A DNA stretch of 64,000 bases from Pseudomonas sp. CC6-YY-74 (GTDB lineage: Bacteria > Pseudomonadota > Gammaproteobacteria > Pseudomonadales > Pseudomonadaceae). Within the stretch, counting starts at the first letter, position 1. Every line of letters starts with the position of its first letter. Of the stretch, positions 46,391 to 55,385 are shown piece after piece. A program made the position numbers and the translations under genes. The notes beneath the pieces were generated by a model. It was given only the letters and a program-made list of their open reading frames with translations, made no database searches and was not told the origin of the DNA. The DNA lies in NCBI RefSeq assembly GCF_002025205.1, contig NZ_CP019947.1, positions 2,394,001 through 2,458,000 of the forward strand, in the 5' to 3' direction.

Positions 46391-46894
46391 TACGGCATTC
46401 TCGATTTATCGAAAACGTCATATACAAAAAAACCAGGACTTGCTTGTTAACACCCCACCTTATCGAAATACAGCCGCTCTAGAACAGGCCTTAAGCAACA
46501 ACTAACAAACGGCTCAACGCGCGATTGTAGGACAACATGTAATATTCGTAACTCGTTGTCAGTAAAGGATTTGCTAACCAGATCACACTCCAGCGCACAG
46601 CGCGAATCCCTCCCGCTTTACTTAAACAGTCAAATACTTCGCTGGCGCACCAAAGCAGCGCACCATGACCGACTGGTCGTACTAAGAAAAGGAACTATAA
46701 TAGCTAAATTGATATATAGCCCAGCTCAGCCGGCATCAGGAAGCCCCCCAGTTAGTTGGTCAGTCATCTCTATTGCTTGAATGAGCCCGGATCACCACTC
46801 CTATTTCAGCGCAACACGTTAACTGACTTATAACTGTGCTACGCAAACTTCCGCCCTGTATTGCTATACCGTTCTTTCAACTCGTCGCCTGGAA
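46391..46894. other. AT-rich non-coding spacer upstream of the biosynthetic operon
   Basis: About 500 bp of AT-richer DNA with no supportable gene. A 74-residue plus-strand frame (46556-46780) has no recognisable homology and no good ribosome-binding site. The region separates the operon promoter from the GGDEF pseudogene. Confidence 0.5.
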
Positions 46895-47884
46895 TTAACG
46901 TCGCGCACTTTGGTCGGTATACATGGCCACATCGGCTTGGGTCAGCTAGTGCTGCAACCCCTCACCCACCTGCAAGGAGGACTCGGCGATGCCGACACTC
47001 AGTGGCAACGGCCGGACACTGCGGCGACGGAACTCATCAACGCCTGATTCAGGCACTGCAACAGCTGTTCGCTGCTGTTGGAATGGCAAGCCAACACTAC
47101 AAGCTCGTCGCCGCCCAGCGCGCCACCACATCGCCGGAGCGAAACACGCCCTTGAGCCCCTGCGCCGCATCGACCAGCATGCGATCACCGCCATCATGGC
47201 CAAGGCCGTCAGGTAATCCAGATCGGCATACAGCAGCAGGCTTAGCCGCTGACTAAGCCATGCTGCCTGCATCTCGCGTTCGGCCAATAGCAGGAAGCCT
47301 GCGGCGGTTATACAGCCCGCGGTCAGCTCGTCGATCAGGAAGAGCTGGCGCACGGCCTACTCGGCGCGCTCACGTTCGGCGATCTCCACATGCAGGCGCT
47401 GGCTGGCCTTGGCCAGTTGCGCCGTGCGCTCCTCAACTCGGCGCTCCAGCTCGGCATACACCTGGATATTCTCCAGGGCGGCCGAGGTGGAGTCGGCCAG
47501 GGCCTGCAGCATCTCGACCTCGGCCGCACTGGCCCTATGCTGCCTGGCCCAGTAGGCGCCAATAGCCCCTATGGGTTCCGGAGCGCGGATAGGCACCATA
47601 ACCAGGCTCTTGACGAGGGTTGGCCGATAAGCCGCATGGGGGATGCGTGGGTCCAAATAGATGTCTTCGATGACCGCGGCCTGACGGTTGAGCATGCTCC
47701 AGCCGCTGATGCAGGCCTGCAGGGCGAAACGCTGGCCCTCCACAAGGGGCTGATGGCGCCCCAGGCCCCCGACCAGTTCACGCGCCGCATGGCGAACCAC
47801 GGGCGCAATAGCATCCAGGTGCCTTGCCAAGGACAGCTCCTGCACGGACTGGATCAGCCTCCGTGCATAGTTCTCGCTCGTCAT
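46895..47884 (-). pseudogene. Decayed GAF-GGDEF diguanylate cyclase
   Basis: An intact GAF domain of 175 residues (MTSENYARRLIQSVQEL, ending RLHVEIAERERAE) runs into an in-frame TAG at 47357-47359. Beyond it the same frame continues (RQLFLIDELTAGC; LLLYADLD), which matches the start of a GGDEF domain. A frame change then restores RMLVDAAQGLKGVFRSGDVVAR. A 1-bp deletion separates it from LGGDELVVLAC, and another shift leads to PLPLSVGIAESSLQVGEG and the end DVAMYTDQSARR at 46895. At least one stop and two or three frameshifts make it non-functional as a cyclase. The GAF part could still be made. Confidence 0.85.
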
Positions 47885-47954
47885 GGAACACCCTGTCTGA
47901 CGAGCTATATAGCTATGAAATATGTAAGCCTTTTCTTATACGCAATAGCAGTTA

Positions 47955-48347
47955 TCAGTCTGCACGCCGCGGCGACAACAGCTCGATCTTGTAGCCATCC
48001 GGGTCTTCGACGAAGGCCAGGATGCTGCTGCCGTGCTTCATCGGTCCCGGCTCGCGGGTGATCCTGCCGCCACGGCCACGGATGTCGTCACAGGCCTTGT
48101 ACACGTCCGCCACTTCCAGGGCGATGTGGCCATAGCCGCTGCCCAGCTCGTAGCTGTCGACACCCCAGTTATGGGTCAGCTCGATCACACTGTTGTGCGC
48201 CTCGTCACCGTAGCCGACGAAGGCCAGGGTGAACTGGCCGTCCGGATAGTCCTTGCGCCGTAACAGGGTCATGCCCAGCACGTCGGTATAGAAGGCGATG
48301 GATTTATCCAGATCGCCGACTCGCAGCATGGTATGCAGCAGTCTCAT
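47955..48347 (-). CDS. gloA: Lactoylglutathione lyase (glyoxalase I)
   Basis: ATG 48347 ([17 protein letters not shown]) follows GAGGAG and gives 130 residues. The vicinal-oxygen-chelate fold is complete with the metal ligands: the His in LLHTMLRV, Glu in [10 protein letters not shown], His in GYGHIALEV and Glu in [10 protein letters not shown]. It converts the methylglyoxal-glutathione hemithioacetal to S-lactoylglutathione. It corresponds to the gloA1 locus that neighbours argG in P. aeruginosa. Confidence 0.96.
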   Translation of the reverse strand: MRLLHTMLRVGDLDKSIAFYTDVLGMTLLRRKDYPDGQFTLAFVGYGDEAHNSVIELTHNWGVDSYELGSGYGHIALEVADVYKACDDIRGRGGRITREPGPMKHGSSILAFVEDPDGYKIELLSPRRAD

Positions 48348-48395
48348 CAGGTTTCTCCTCATTCCTGGCCGTTGGTAACGGTCTGTAGAAAGCAC

Positions 48396-48418
48396 AACCC
48401 CGGCCAGTGGCCGGGGTT
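48396..48418. terminator. Terminator-like hairpin after argG
   Basis: aaccccggcc (48396-48405) pairs exactly with ggccggggtt (48409-48418) around a 3-nt loop. It lies between argG and gloA, both on the minus strand, 66 bp past the argG stop. The T-run is weak. Confidence 0.6.
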
Positions 48419-48483
48419 GGCGAGCGCTTTGCGAGAGCGAGCTTGCTCGCGATCACTCACGAGCAGATACACCGCTCACGGTA

Positions 48484-49701
48484 TCAGAGCAGCTTACGCC
48501 CCTTGCCCGCCGCGATGCGCATGCGCAGGGCGTTGAGCTTGATAAAGCCACCGGCATCGGCCTGGTTGTACGCGCCGCCGTCTTCTTCGAAGGTGGCGAT
48601 ATTGGCATCGAACAGCGAATCGTCGGACTTGCGCCCGGTGATGATCACGTTGCCCTTGTACAGCTTCATGCGCACCACGCCGTTCACGTTGGCCTGGGAA
48701 GCGTCGATCATCTGTTGCAGCATCAGACGCTCAGGGCTCCACCAGAAGCCGTTGTAGATAAGGCTGGCGTACTTGGGCATCAGCTCGTCTTTCAGGTGCG
48801 CGACTTCGCGATCCAGGGTGATCGACTCGATGGCGCGGTGGCCCTTGAGCATGATAGTGCCGCCGGGGGTCTCGTAGCAGCCGCGCGACTTCATGCCGAC
48901 ATAGCGGTTTTCGACGATGTCCAGACGGCCGATGCCGTTCTCGCCGCCGATGCGGTTCAGCTCGGCCAATACGGTAGCCGGGCTCAGCTCCTTGCCGTCG
49001 ATGGCGACAATGTCACCGGCGCGGTAGGTCAGCTCGATATAGGTCGCGGTGTCCGGCGCCGCTTCAGGGGACACCGTCCACTTCCACATGTCTTCTTCAT
49101 GCTCGGTCCAGGTGTCTTCCAGCACGCCGCCTTCATAGGAGATGTGCAGCAGGTTGGCATCCATGGAGTACGGCGACTTCTTCTTGCCGTGGCGCTCGAT
49201 CGGGATTTCGTGCTTGGCGGCGTAGTCCATCAGCTTCTCGCGCGACAGCAGATCCCACTCACGCCACGGGGCGATGACTTTCACACCTGGCTTGAGCGCA
49301 TAGGCGCCCAGTTCGAAACGTACCTGGTCGTTGCCCTTGCCGGTGGCGCCATGAGAGATGGCGTCGGCGCCGGTCTCGTTGGCGATCTCGATCAGGCGCT
49401 TGGCGATCAGCGGACGGGCGATGGAGGTGCCCAGCAGGTACTCGCCTTCGTAGACGGTGTTGGCGCGGAACATCGGGTAGACGAAGTCGCGGACGAATTC
49501 TTCGCGCAAGTCGTCGATGTAGATTTCCTTGACGCCCATGGCCTTGGCCTTGGCGCGTGCCGGCTCAACTTCCTCGCCCTGGCCGAGGTCGGCGGTGAAG
49601 GTCACCACTTCGCAGTTATAGGTGTCTTGCAGCCACTTGAGGATCACGGAAGTGTCCAGGCCACCGGAATATGCCAGGACTACCTTGTTTACGTCGGCCA
49701 T
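48484..49701 (-). CDS. argG: Argininosuccinate synthase
   Basis: ATG 49701 ([19 protein letters not shown]) gives 405 residues. The PP-loop ATP motif is AYSGGLDTS. Further signatures are [16 protein letters not shown] and [14 protein letters not shown]. The enzyme joins citrulline and aspartate to argininosuccinate in arginine synthesis. It is convergent in pathway, though not in location, with argF in this window (58003). Confidence 0.97.
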   Translation of the reverse strand: MADVNKVVLAYSGGLDTSVILKWLQDTYNCEVVTFTADLGQGEEVEPARAKAKAMGVKEIYIDDLREEFVRDFVYPMFRANTVYEGEYLLGTSIARPLIAKRLIEIANETGADAISHGATGKGNDQVRFELGAYALKPGVKVIAPWREWDLLSREKLMDYAAKHEIPIERHGKKKSPYSMDANLLHISYEGGVLEDTWTEHEEDMWKWTVSPEAAPDTATYIELTYRAGDIVAIDGKELSPATVLAELNRIGGENGIGRLDIVENRYVGMKSRGCYETPGGTIMLKGHRAIESITLDREVAHLKDELMPKYASLIYNGFWWSPERLMLQQMIDASQANVNGVVRMKLYKGNVIITGRKSDDSLFDANIATFEEDGGAYNQADAGGFIKLNALRMRIAAGKGRKLL

Positions 49702-49857
49702 GCCAATCAACTCCACGGGGTTGTTCGGGAAAACCCGTGATTCTACTGGTCACGCAAGATGATTTACAGCACTGCGACAGTCTGTGACGACGAAGCGGCA
49801 CAGCCGGCAGTCGGCCCGCCCCACTCGCAGCGATTGAGAGCGCCGCTGCAGGTAGCG

Positions 49858-50742
49858 CTACAGTGGGGTTTCAGGCGTTTCATCCGCCTCGGCAACCCGG
49901 GCCAACCCCATGGTTACCCGGCGATTCTTCGCCCGATTGGCCTCGCTGTTATTCGGCGCCAGCGGGTAACGCTCGCCATGAAAGCGCAAGGTGATCTGCT
50001 CGACCGACACGCCATTGGCTTGCAGATACTCCATCACCGCCAGGGCGCGTCGCCGCGACAGATCACGATTGGTCAAGCGATTGCCGCTGTTATCGGCATG
50101 GCCGTCGAGCTGGATACGATTGACGCTGGGGTCGGCCTTGAGATAACTCAGAATGATGTCCAGCTTGGCCTTGGCCTGCGGCGCCAAGTCCACGCCCCCG
50201 CCTGGGAAGCCGACATGGGATTGGCGGATTTGTTCGAAATTGACCGGCAACAGCTTGGCCGTACACGCCAGGTAATCGTTGTAGGCCTTGCGAAACCTGA
50301 CCGGCAGCAAGCGCACTTCAAGGCTATCGCCAGCCTGCCGGGTGCGATGGCGGATCAACGGGCTACGCCCCTCAAGCAAGCCGGTGAGCAGACGACTGGC
50401 CTGCTCCTGAGTGCTACTGAAAGGCATCTCCCCGTCGCCAACCCTGACCGCCCCCAGGTTGATATCGCCGCGCCCTGGCTGCCAAGGGGCAGCAGCCGCC
50501 AGCAGCGTTGCCGAACCGACGCCCAGCCAGCGTTCAGGTACCTGCAGATTAAAGGTCGCCTGCTCGCCAGCCCGGCGCACGAAGATTCCTGCACCGAAGT
50601 CGGTGATCGGCTGGCTCAGGCGGCACTCGAACTGATCACCCGCAACCGCCCACTCGACCTTTTCCAAACGGGTCTGGAAGGTGATGGCTAGCGCTGGCTG
50701 ACTGGCCAACAAGCACAATAGGGCGAGTGAGGACGAACGCAC
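49858..50742 (-). CDS. motY: MotY-like OmpA-domain protein (flagellar stator T-ring component)
   Basis: The 294-residue protein has a signal peptide (MRSSSLALLCLLASQPALA). A MotY-type N-terminal beta domain follows (EKVEWAVAGDQFECRLSQPI, VFVRRAGE-like IFVRRAGEQATFNLQVP), then an OmpA peptidoglycan-binding domain (LDGHADNSGNRLTNRDLSRRRA, NRAKNRRVTMGL). MotY anchors the sodium- or proton-driven stator to the cell wall in the T ring. Its location between argG and pyrC equals that of PA3526 (MotY) in P. aeruginosa. Confidence 0.85.
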   Translation of the reverse strand: MRSSSLALLCLLASQPALAITFQTRLEKVEWAVAGDQFECRLSQPITDFGAGIFVRRAGEQATFNLQVPERWLGVGSATLLAAAAPWQPGRGDINLGAVRVGDGEMPFSSTQEQASRLLTGLLEGRSPLIRHRTRQAGDSLEVRLLPVRFRKAYNDYLACTAKLLPVNFEQIRQSHVGFPGGGVDLAPQAKAKLDIILSYLKADPSVNRIQLDGHADNSGNRLTNRDLSRRRALAVMEYLQANGVSVEQITLRFHGERYPLAPNNSEANRAKNRRVTMGLARVAEADETPETPL

Positions 50743-50980
50743 GGAAGACTCCAGGAAATACCACGTACCCCTGACTATCGGTGCCGCCGGGCAAAACTTG
50801 AGGCTTACATTGAGCCAGCAGGCTCAGCGAAACCGGCGCGCGCACCTGGATTTCCCTTTGCACGGTTGTTCGACCTGGTTTTAACCGCGACAGCTCATCG
50901 CACCCGAGCCGCTTTCGGCGTGCCCTGACAGGGCTTTTCCGGTAGCATTCCCGGCACGTTATGCCCGCCTGGAAACATCC

Positions 50981-52027
50981 ATGACCGACCGCCTCACTTT
51001 GCTGCGTCCCGACGACTGGCATATTCACCTGCGCGATGGCGCCGTGCTGCCACACACAGTCGCAGACGCCGCCCGGACCTTCGCCCGCGCCATCATCATG
51101 CCCAATCTGGTACCGCCGGTGCGCAATGCCAGCGAGGCCGATGCCTACCGCCAGCGGATTCTCGCCGCACGCCCGGCAGGCAGTCGTTTCGAGCCCTTGA
51201 TGGTGCTTTACCTCACCGACCTGAGCAGCCCGGCCGATGTGCGCGCCGCCAAGGCCTCGGGCTTTGTGCATGCCGCCAAACTCTACCCGGCCGGCGCCAC
51301 CACCAACTCCGATTCCGGCGTGACCAGCATCGACAAGATCTTCCCGACCCTCGAAGTCATGGCCGAAGTCGGCCTGCCACTGTTGGTACACGGCGAAGTG
51401 ACGCGCAGTGAAGTCGATGTATTCGACCGCGAAAAATTCTTTATCGCCGAGCAACTGAGCCGGGTGGTCGAGCGCTTCCCGACTCTCAAGGTGGTGTTCG
51501 AGCACATCACCACCCGCGACGCAGTCGAGTTCGTCAATGCCGCATCGGCCAACGTCGGCGCAACCATCACCGCCCATCACCTGCTGTACAACCGCAACCA
51601 CATGCTGGCTGGCGGTATTCGCCCGCACTTCTACTGCCTGCCGATTCTCAAGCGCAACGTGCACCAGGAAGCCCTGCTCGACGCCGCCACTAGCGGCAAC
51701 CCGAAATTCTTCCTCGGTACCGACTCGGCGCCACATGCACGGCACGCCAAGGAAGCCGCCTGCGGTTGCGCCGGTTGCTATAGTGCCTATGCCGCCATCG
51801 AGCTGTATGCCGAGGCGTTCGAGCAGCGTAATGCCCTGGACAAACTCGAAGCCTTCGCCAGCCAGCATGGCCCCGACTTTTACGGCCTGCCGCGCAACAG
51901 CGAGACCATCACCCTGATTCGTCAAGACTGGGTCGTACCTGGCGAATTACCGCTGGGCGATCAAACCGTAATCCCGCTGCGCGCTGGTGAAAAGCTGCGC
52001 TGGCGCCTGCTGGAGGACAACGCGTGA
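50981..52027 (+). CDS. pyrC: Dihydroorotase (class II)
   Basis: The 348-residue protein has the zinc ligands of the amidohydrolase family: the HxH in [10 protein letters not shown], the carboxylated-Lys region [11 protein letters not shown], and HGE in LLVHGEVTR. Further motifs are [13 protein letters not shown] and [13 protein letters not shown]. It cyclises carbamoyl aspartate to dihydroorotate. Its stop overlaps the rnt start by 4 bp. Upstream 238 bp holds its promoter, divergent from motY. Confidence 0.97.
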   Translation: MTDRLTLLRPDDWHIHLRDGAVLPHTVADAARTFARAIIMPNLVPPVRNASEADAYRQRILAARPAGSRFEPLMVLYLTDLSSPADVRAAKASGFVHAAKLYPAGATTNSDSGVTSIDKIFPTLEVMAEVGLPLLVHGEVTRSEVDVFDREKFFIAEQLSRVVERFPTLKVVFEHITTRDAVEFVNAASANVGATITAHHLLYNRNHMLAGGIRPHFYCLPILKRNVHQEALLDAATSGNPKFFLGTDSAPHARHAKEAACGCAGCYSAYAAIELYAEAFEQRNALDKLEAFASQHGPDFYGLPRNSETITLIRQDWVVPGELPLGDQTVIPLRAGEKLRWRLLEDNA

Positions 52028-52701
52028 GCGGCGAACATTTCGACACCGAGCTGGATCACCCTAATGCCGGCAGCGGCTCGCGTCATCCGATGGCGGAACG
52101 CTTTCGCGGCTACCTGCCGGTCGTGGTGGATGTGGAAACCGGCGGCTTCAATTGCGCCACCGATGCCCTGCTGGAAATCGCCGCCACCACCATCGGCATG
52201 GATGAAAGCGGCTTCCTCTACCCCGAGCACACCCTGTTTTTCCGCGTCGAGCCATTCGCCGGCGCCAATATCGAACAGGCGGCCCTGGACTTCACCGGGA
52301 TCAAGCTCGATCATCCGCTGCGCATGGCCGTCAGCGAAGAACACGCGCTGACCGAGATCTTCCGTAGCCTGCGCAAGTCGCTGAAATCCAACGGCTGCAA
52401 ACGAGCGATCCTGGTGGGGCATAACAGCAGCTTCGACCTCGGTTTCCTCAATGCCGCCGTCACGCGCTGCGACATGAAGCGTAACCCCTTCCACCCCTTC
52501 TCCAGCTTCGACACCGCCACCCTCGCCGGCCTTGCCTACGGTCAGACCGTACTGGCCAAAGCCTGCCAGGCCGCCGATATCGACTTCGATGGCCGCGAAG
52601 CCCACTCGGCACGCTACGACACCGAAAAAACCGCCGAGCTGTTCTGTGGCATCGTCAACCGCTGGAAGGAAATGGGCGGCTGGCACGACTTCGACGACTG
52701 A
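52024..52701 (+). CDS. rnt: Ribonuclease T
   Basis: The 225-residue DEDD exonuclease trims tRNA and rRNA 3' ends. ExoI carries DVETGGFN (Asp-Glu), Exo[15 protein letters not shown], and the ExoIII region [14 protein letters not shown], with the catalytic His and Asp in [11 protein letters not shown]. It starts with GTG at 52024, coupled to pyrC, the same arrangement as in P. aeruginosa. A terminator follows. Confidence 0.96.
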   Translation: MSGEHFDTELDHPNAGSGSRHPMAERFRGYLPVVVDVETGGFNCATDALLEIAATTIGMDESGFLYPEHTLFFRVEPFAGANIEQAALDFTGIKLDHPLRMAVSEEHALTEIFRSLRKSLKSNGCKRAILVGHNSSFDLGFLNAAVTRCDMKRNPFHPFSSFDTATLAGLAYGQTVLAKACQAADIDFDGREAHSARYDTEKTAELFCGIVNRWKEMGGWHDFDD

Positions 52702-52755
52702 AGCCTGTATTCAATCTGTGGGACGACAGCTCGCTGACTCCTACAGAAAAACCAC

Positions 52756-52785
52756 AAAAAAACCGGCAGCGAGCCGGTTTTTTTG
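52756..52785. terminator. Bidirectional terminator between rnt and tsaA
   Basis: aaaccggc and gccggttt form the stem around agcga, flanked by an A-run and seven T residues. It can terminate both convergent transcripts. Confidence 0.88.
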
Positions 52786-52801
52786 TGCCACGCAGAATGC
52801 C

Positions 52802-53403
<602 letters not shown>

Positions 53404-53633
53404 TGAATATCTCCTTGAGTCATGGGGGGTCAGGTGCGAGCCAATTTAACCTTGAAGCCGCCTGAAGGCAGCATGATGACAACGCCCGCACCACCAGGGC
53501 CGGCCATCATACACCGCGATTTTCAGCCTCGCCCACCGCTTTACCGACCGCCGGCCCGGGCCGTTTGACCCACCCCACCTCGACCGCTGGTCTGCGGCAC
53601 AGGACTTCGGACGCCAGGCTGAAATCTAGTTTT

Positions 53634-53652
53634 GACAAGCATTCTCATTAGC
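53634..53652. promoter_or_regulatory. Probable Fur box upstream of bfd
   Basis: The 19-mer gacaagcattctcattagc, read on the minus strand, matches the Fur consensus GATAATGATAATCATTATC at about 14 of 19 positions. It lies 47 bp upstream of the bfd start, where Fur repression by iron is established for bfd in Pseudomonas. Confidence 0.7.
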
Positions 53653-53698
53653 ATTAGTATCCAACTCAACAACCACTGCCATGCGACGAATCTTATTT

Positions 53699-53917
53699 AT
53701 GTACGTCTGCCTCTGCGAAGGTGTCACCGACAACCAGATCCGCGACGCAATCTTTGCAGGTTGCTGCAGCTACCGTGATGTCCGCACGACCCTCGGTGTC
53801 GGCAGCCAATGCGGCAAATGTGCCTGCCTAGCCAAGCAAGTGGTTCGCGAAACCCTCAGCGAAGTGCAGAGCAGTCAGGTCGCCTTGGCCTATCCAGCGA
53901 ATTTTGTCGCGGCCTGA
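53699..53917 (+). CDS. bfd: Bacterioferritin-associated ferredoxin
   Basis: ATG 53699 gives 72 residues (MYVCLCEGVTDNQIRD). The BFD-like [2Fe-2S] domain has four Cys ligands: CLC near the start (Cys4, Cys6) and CGKC in GSQCGKCAC. Bfd docks on bacterioferritin and reduces its stored iron so that it can be mobilised. The Fur box upstream fits iron-starvation induction. The bfr gene follows 197 bp downstream. Confidence 0.93.
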   Translation: MYVCLCEGVTDNQIRDAIFAGCCSYRDVRTTLGVGSQCGKCACLAKQVVRETLSEVQSSQVALAYPANFVAA

Positions 53918-53934
53918 GTCAGACGATGTAAAAC

Positions 53935-53960
53935 AACCGGGCCTCGCGTCCGGTTTTTTT
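53935..53960 (+). terminator. Intrinsic terminator after bfd
   Basis: aaccgg pairs with ccggtt around gcctcgcgt, followed by seven T residues, 17 bp beyond the bfd stop. Confidence 0.8.
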
Positions 53961-54114
53961 ATGTCCGCAATTCAAGCGCTTAGGCTCTAGATACGGAGGA
54001 AAATCGTTCTTGTTAATATTTATTTCTGCCTAAATTTCAAATACTTAGATTTGACAGACGCTATTACCCGGCCCAAAATTTCCTATCAACTTTCCCAGCA
54101 AGGCAGCTCAGACC

Positions 54115-54585
54115 ATGAAAGGCGATAAGAAAGTCATCCAGCATCTGAACAAGATCCTCGGTAACGAGTTGGTCGCCATCAACCAGTACTTCCTGCACGC
54201 ACGGATGTACGAAGACTGGGGCCTGAAGAAACTCGGCGAGCACGAGTACCACGAATCCATCGACGAGATGAAGCATGCGGACAAGCTGATCAAGCGCATC
54301 CTCTTTCTCGAAGGCCTGCCGAATGTGCAGGATCTCGGCAAAATCCTGATCGGTGAAAACACCCAGGAAATGCTCGAATGCGATCTGAAGATCGAGCACA
54401 AGGCCCACATCGACCTGAAAGCGGCGATTGCCTACTGCGAAAGCACCGGCGACTACGCCAGCCGCGAGCTGTTGGAAGAAATCATCTGCTCTGAAGAAGA
54501 CCATATCGACTGGCTGGAAACCCAGTTGAGCCTGATCGATAAAGTTGGCCTGCAGAACTACCTGCAGTCGCAGATGGACGAGTAG
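54115..54585 (+). CDS. bfr: Bacterioferritin
   Basis: The 156-residue ferritin-like four-helix protein starts [19 protein letters not shown]. The ferroxidase ligands are Glu18 in [14 protein letters not shown], Glu51 and His54 in [15 protein letters not shown], Glu94 and Glu127/His130 in [13 protein letters not shown]. The haem ligand Met52 is in DEMKHA. It stores iron as a ferric mineral in a 24-mer. It is preceded by bfd, its partner, in this window. Confidence 0.96.
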   Translation: MKGDKKVIQHLNKILGNELVAINQYFLHARMYEDWGLKKLGEHEYHESIDEMKHADKLIKRILFLEGLPNVQDLGKILIGENTQEMLECDLKIEHKAHIDLKAAIAYCESTGDYASRELLEEIICSEEDHIDWLETQLSLIDKVGLQNYLQSQMDE

Positions 54586-54605
54586 CCGCCTGCTTGCTGC
54601 ATGAT

Positions 54606-54633
54606 AACGGGAGCCTCAGGCTCCCGTTTTTAT
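54606..54633 (+). terminator. Intrinsic terminator after bfr
   Basis: aacgggagcct and aggctcccgtt form a perfect stem followed by T residues, 20 bp after the bfr stop. Confidence 0.88.
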
Positions 54634-54692
54634 TCAAACACAGGGCCAGAATGAAACGACTTGCCGTGGCCTTGGCGAAAAATTCCACGCAC

Positions 54693-54718
54693 AAAAAACC
54701 CCGCCGCAGCGGGGTTTC
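54693..54718 (-). terminator. Intrinsic terminator after grxD
   Basis: On the minus strand aaccccgc and gcggggtt pair around a 4-nt loop and run into six T residues, 17 bp past the grxD stop. Confidence 0.85.
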
Positions 54719-54734
54719 TTCACAAGAAACCGAC

Positions 54735-55061
54735 TCAGGCGTCGGTTTTTTGCATGGCGCTCTTGATCAGGGTCTGCAGCTCACCCTTCTCGAACATCTC
54801 GGTCACGATGTCGCTGCCACCAACCAGTTCACCGCCAACCCAGAGCTGCGGGAAGGTCGGCCAGTTGGCGTACTTCGGCAGATTGGCGCGAATTTCCGGG
54901 TTCTGCAGGATGTCGACATAGGCGAATTTTTCACCACAGGCCATCACGGCTTGTGCGGACTTGGAGGAAAAGCCGCACTGCGGGGCATTCGGCGAGCCTT
55001 TCATGTACAACAGAACGGTGTTGTTGGCGATCTGTTCTTTGATGGTTTCGATGATATCCAT
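54735..55061 (-). CDS. grxD: Monothiol glutaredoxin Grx4
   Basis: The 108-residue protein has the CGFS active site in NAPQCGFSSKSAQAV and the WPTFPQLWVGGELVGGSDIV glutathione-binding motif. It binds a bridging [2Fe-2S] cluster with glutathione and delivers or senses iron-sulfur clusters. Start ATG 55061. Together with bfd and bfr it forms an iron-handling block. Confidence 0.96.
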   Translation of the reverse strand: MDIIETIKEQIANNTVLLYMKGSPNAPQCGFSSKSAQAVMACGEKFAYVDILQNPEIRANLPKYANWPTFPQLWVGGELVGGSDIVTEMFEKGELQTLIKSAMQKTDA

Positions 55062-55212
55062 GGGGCACCTCTGGACTTAACTTCCCGACTCACGGGTCGG
55101 CACGATGGCGGCATTGTAACGAAAAGCCGAGCGTAATGCTCGGACTTGGCGAAGCGCGGACAGCCTGGTAGACCTTATGCCTTTGCGCAAGGTCCAGATT
55201 GCACCAGTACCT

Positions 55213-55298
55213 GTAGGAGGCCCGCCCTCGGGCTAAGCGTTAACGTTGGTCCGGGGACAGCCCTTGCGGGCTGCACCGCCGCGGGACGCGCCTCCTAC
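55213..55298. repeat. REP-like hairpin element
   Basis: gtaggaggc (55213-55221) and gcctcctac (55290-55298) are inverted copies bounding GC-rich DNA that itself holds cagcccttgcgggctg. It has the look of a Pseudomonas repetitive extragenic palindrome. It lies in the 324-bp gap between grxD and the molybdopterin oxidoreductase, which contains nothing else I can name. Confidence 0.6.
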
Positions 55299-55385
55299 GG
55301 GGTCCTTATATTACCTCTGCCGGTAATCCGGACACCATGCCGGTGTGCCACGGCTAGTGCGCGGATGGCCTCCAGGCTACCGCTA

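Noticed and set aside
46556..46780. 74-residue plus-strand frame upstream of the biosynthetic operon
   Set aside because: No ribosome-binding site, no recognisable homology, and atypical composition.
50636..51925. 429-residue minus-strand frame opposite pyrC
   Set aside because: Shadow of pyrC; no recognisable motif and a glycine/valine-rich antisense composition.
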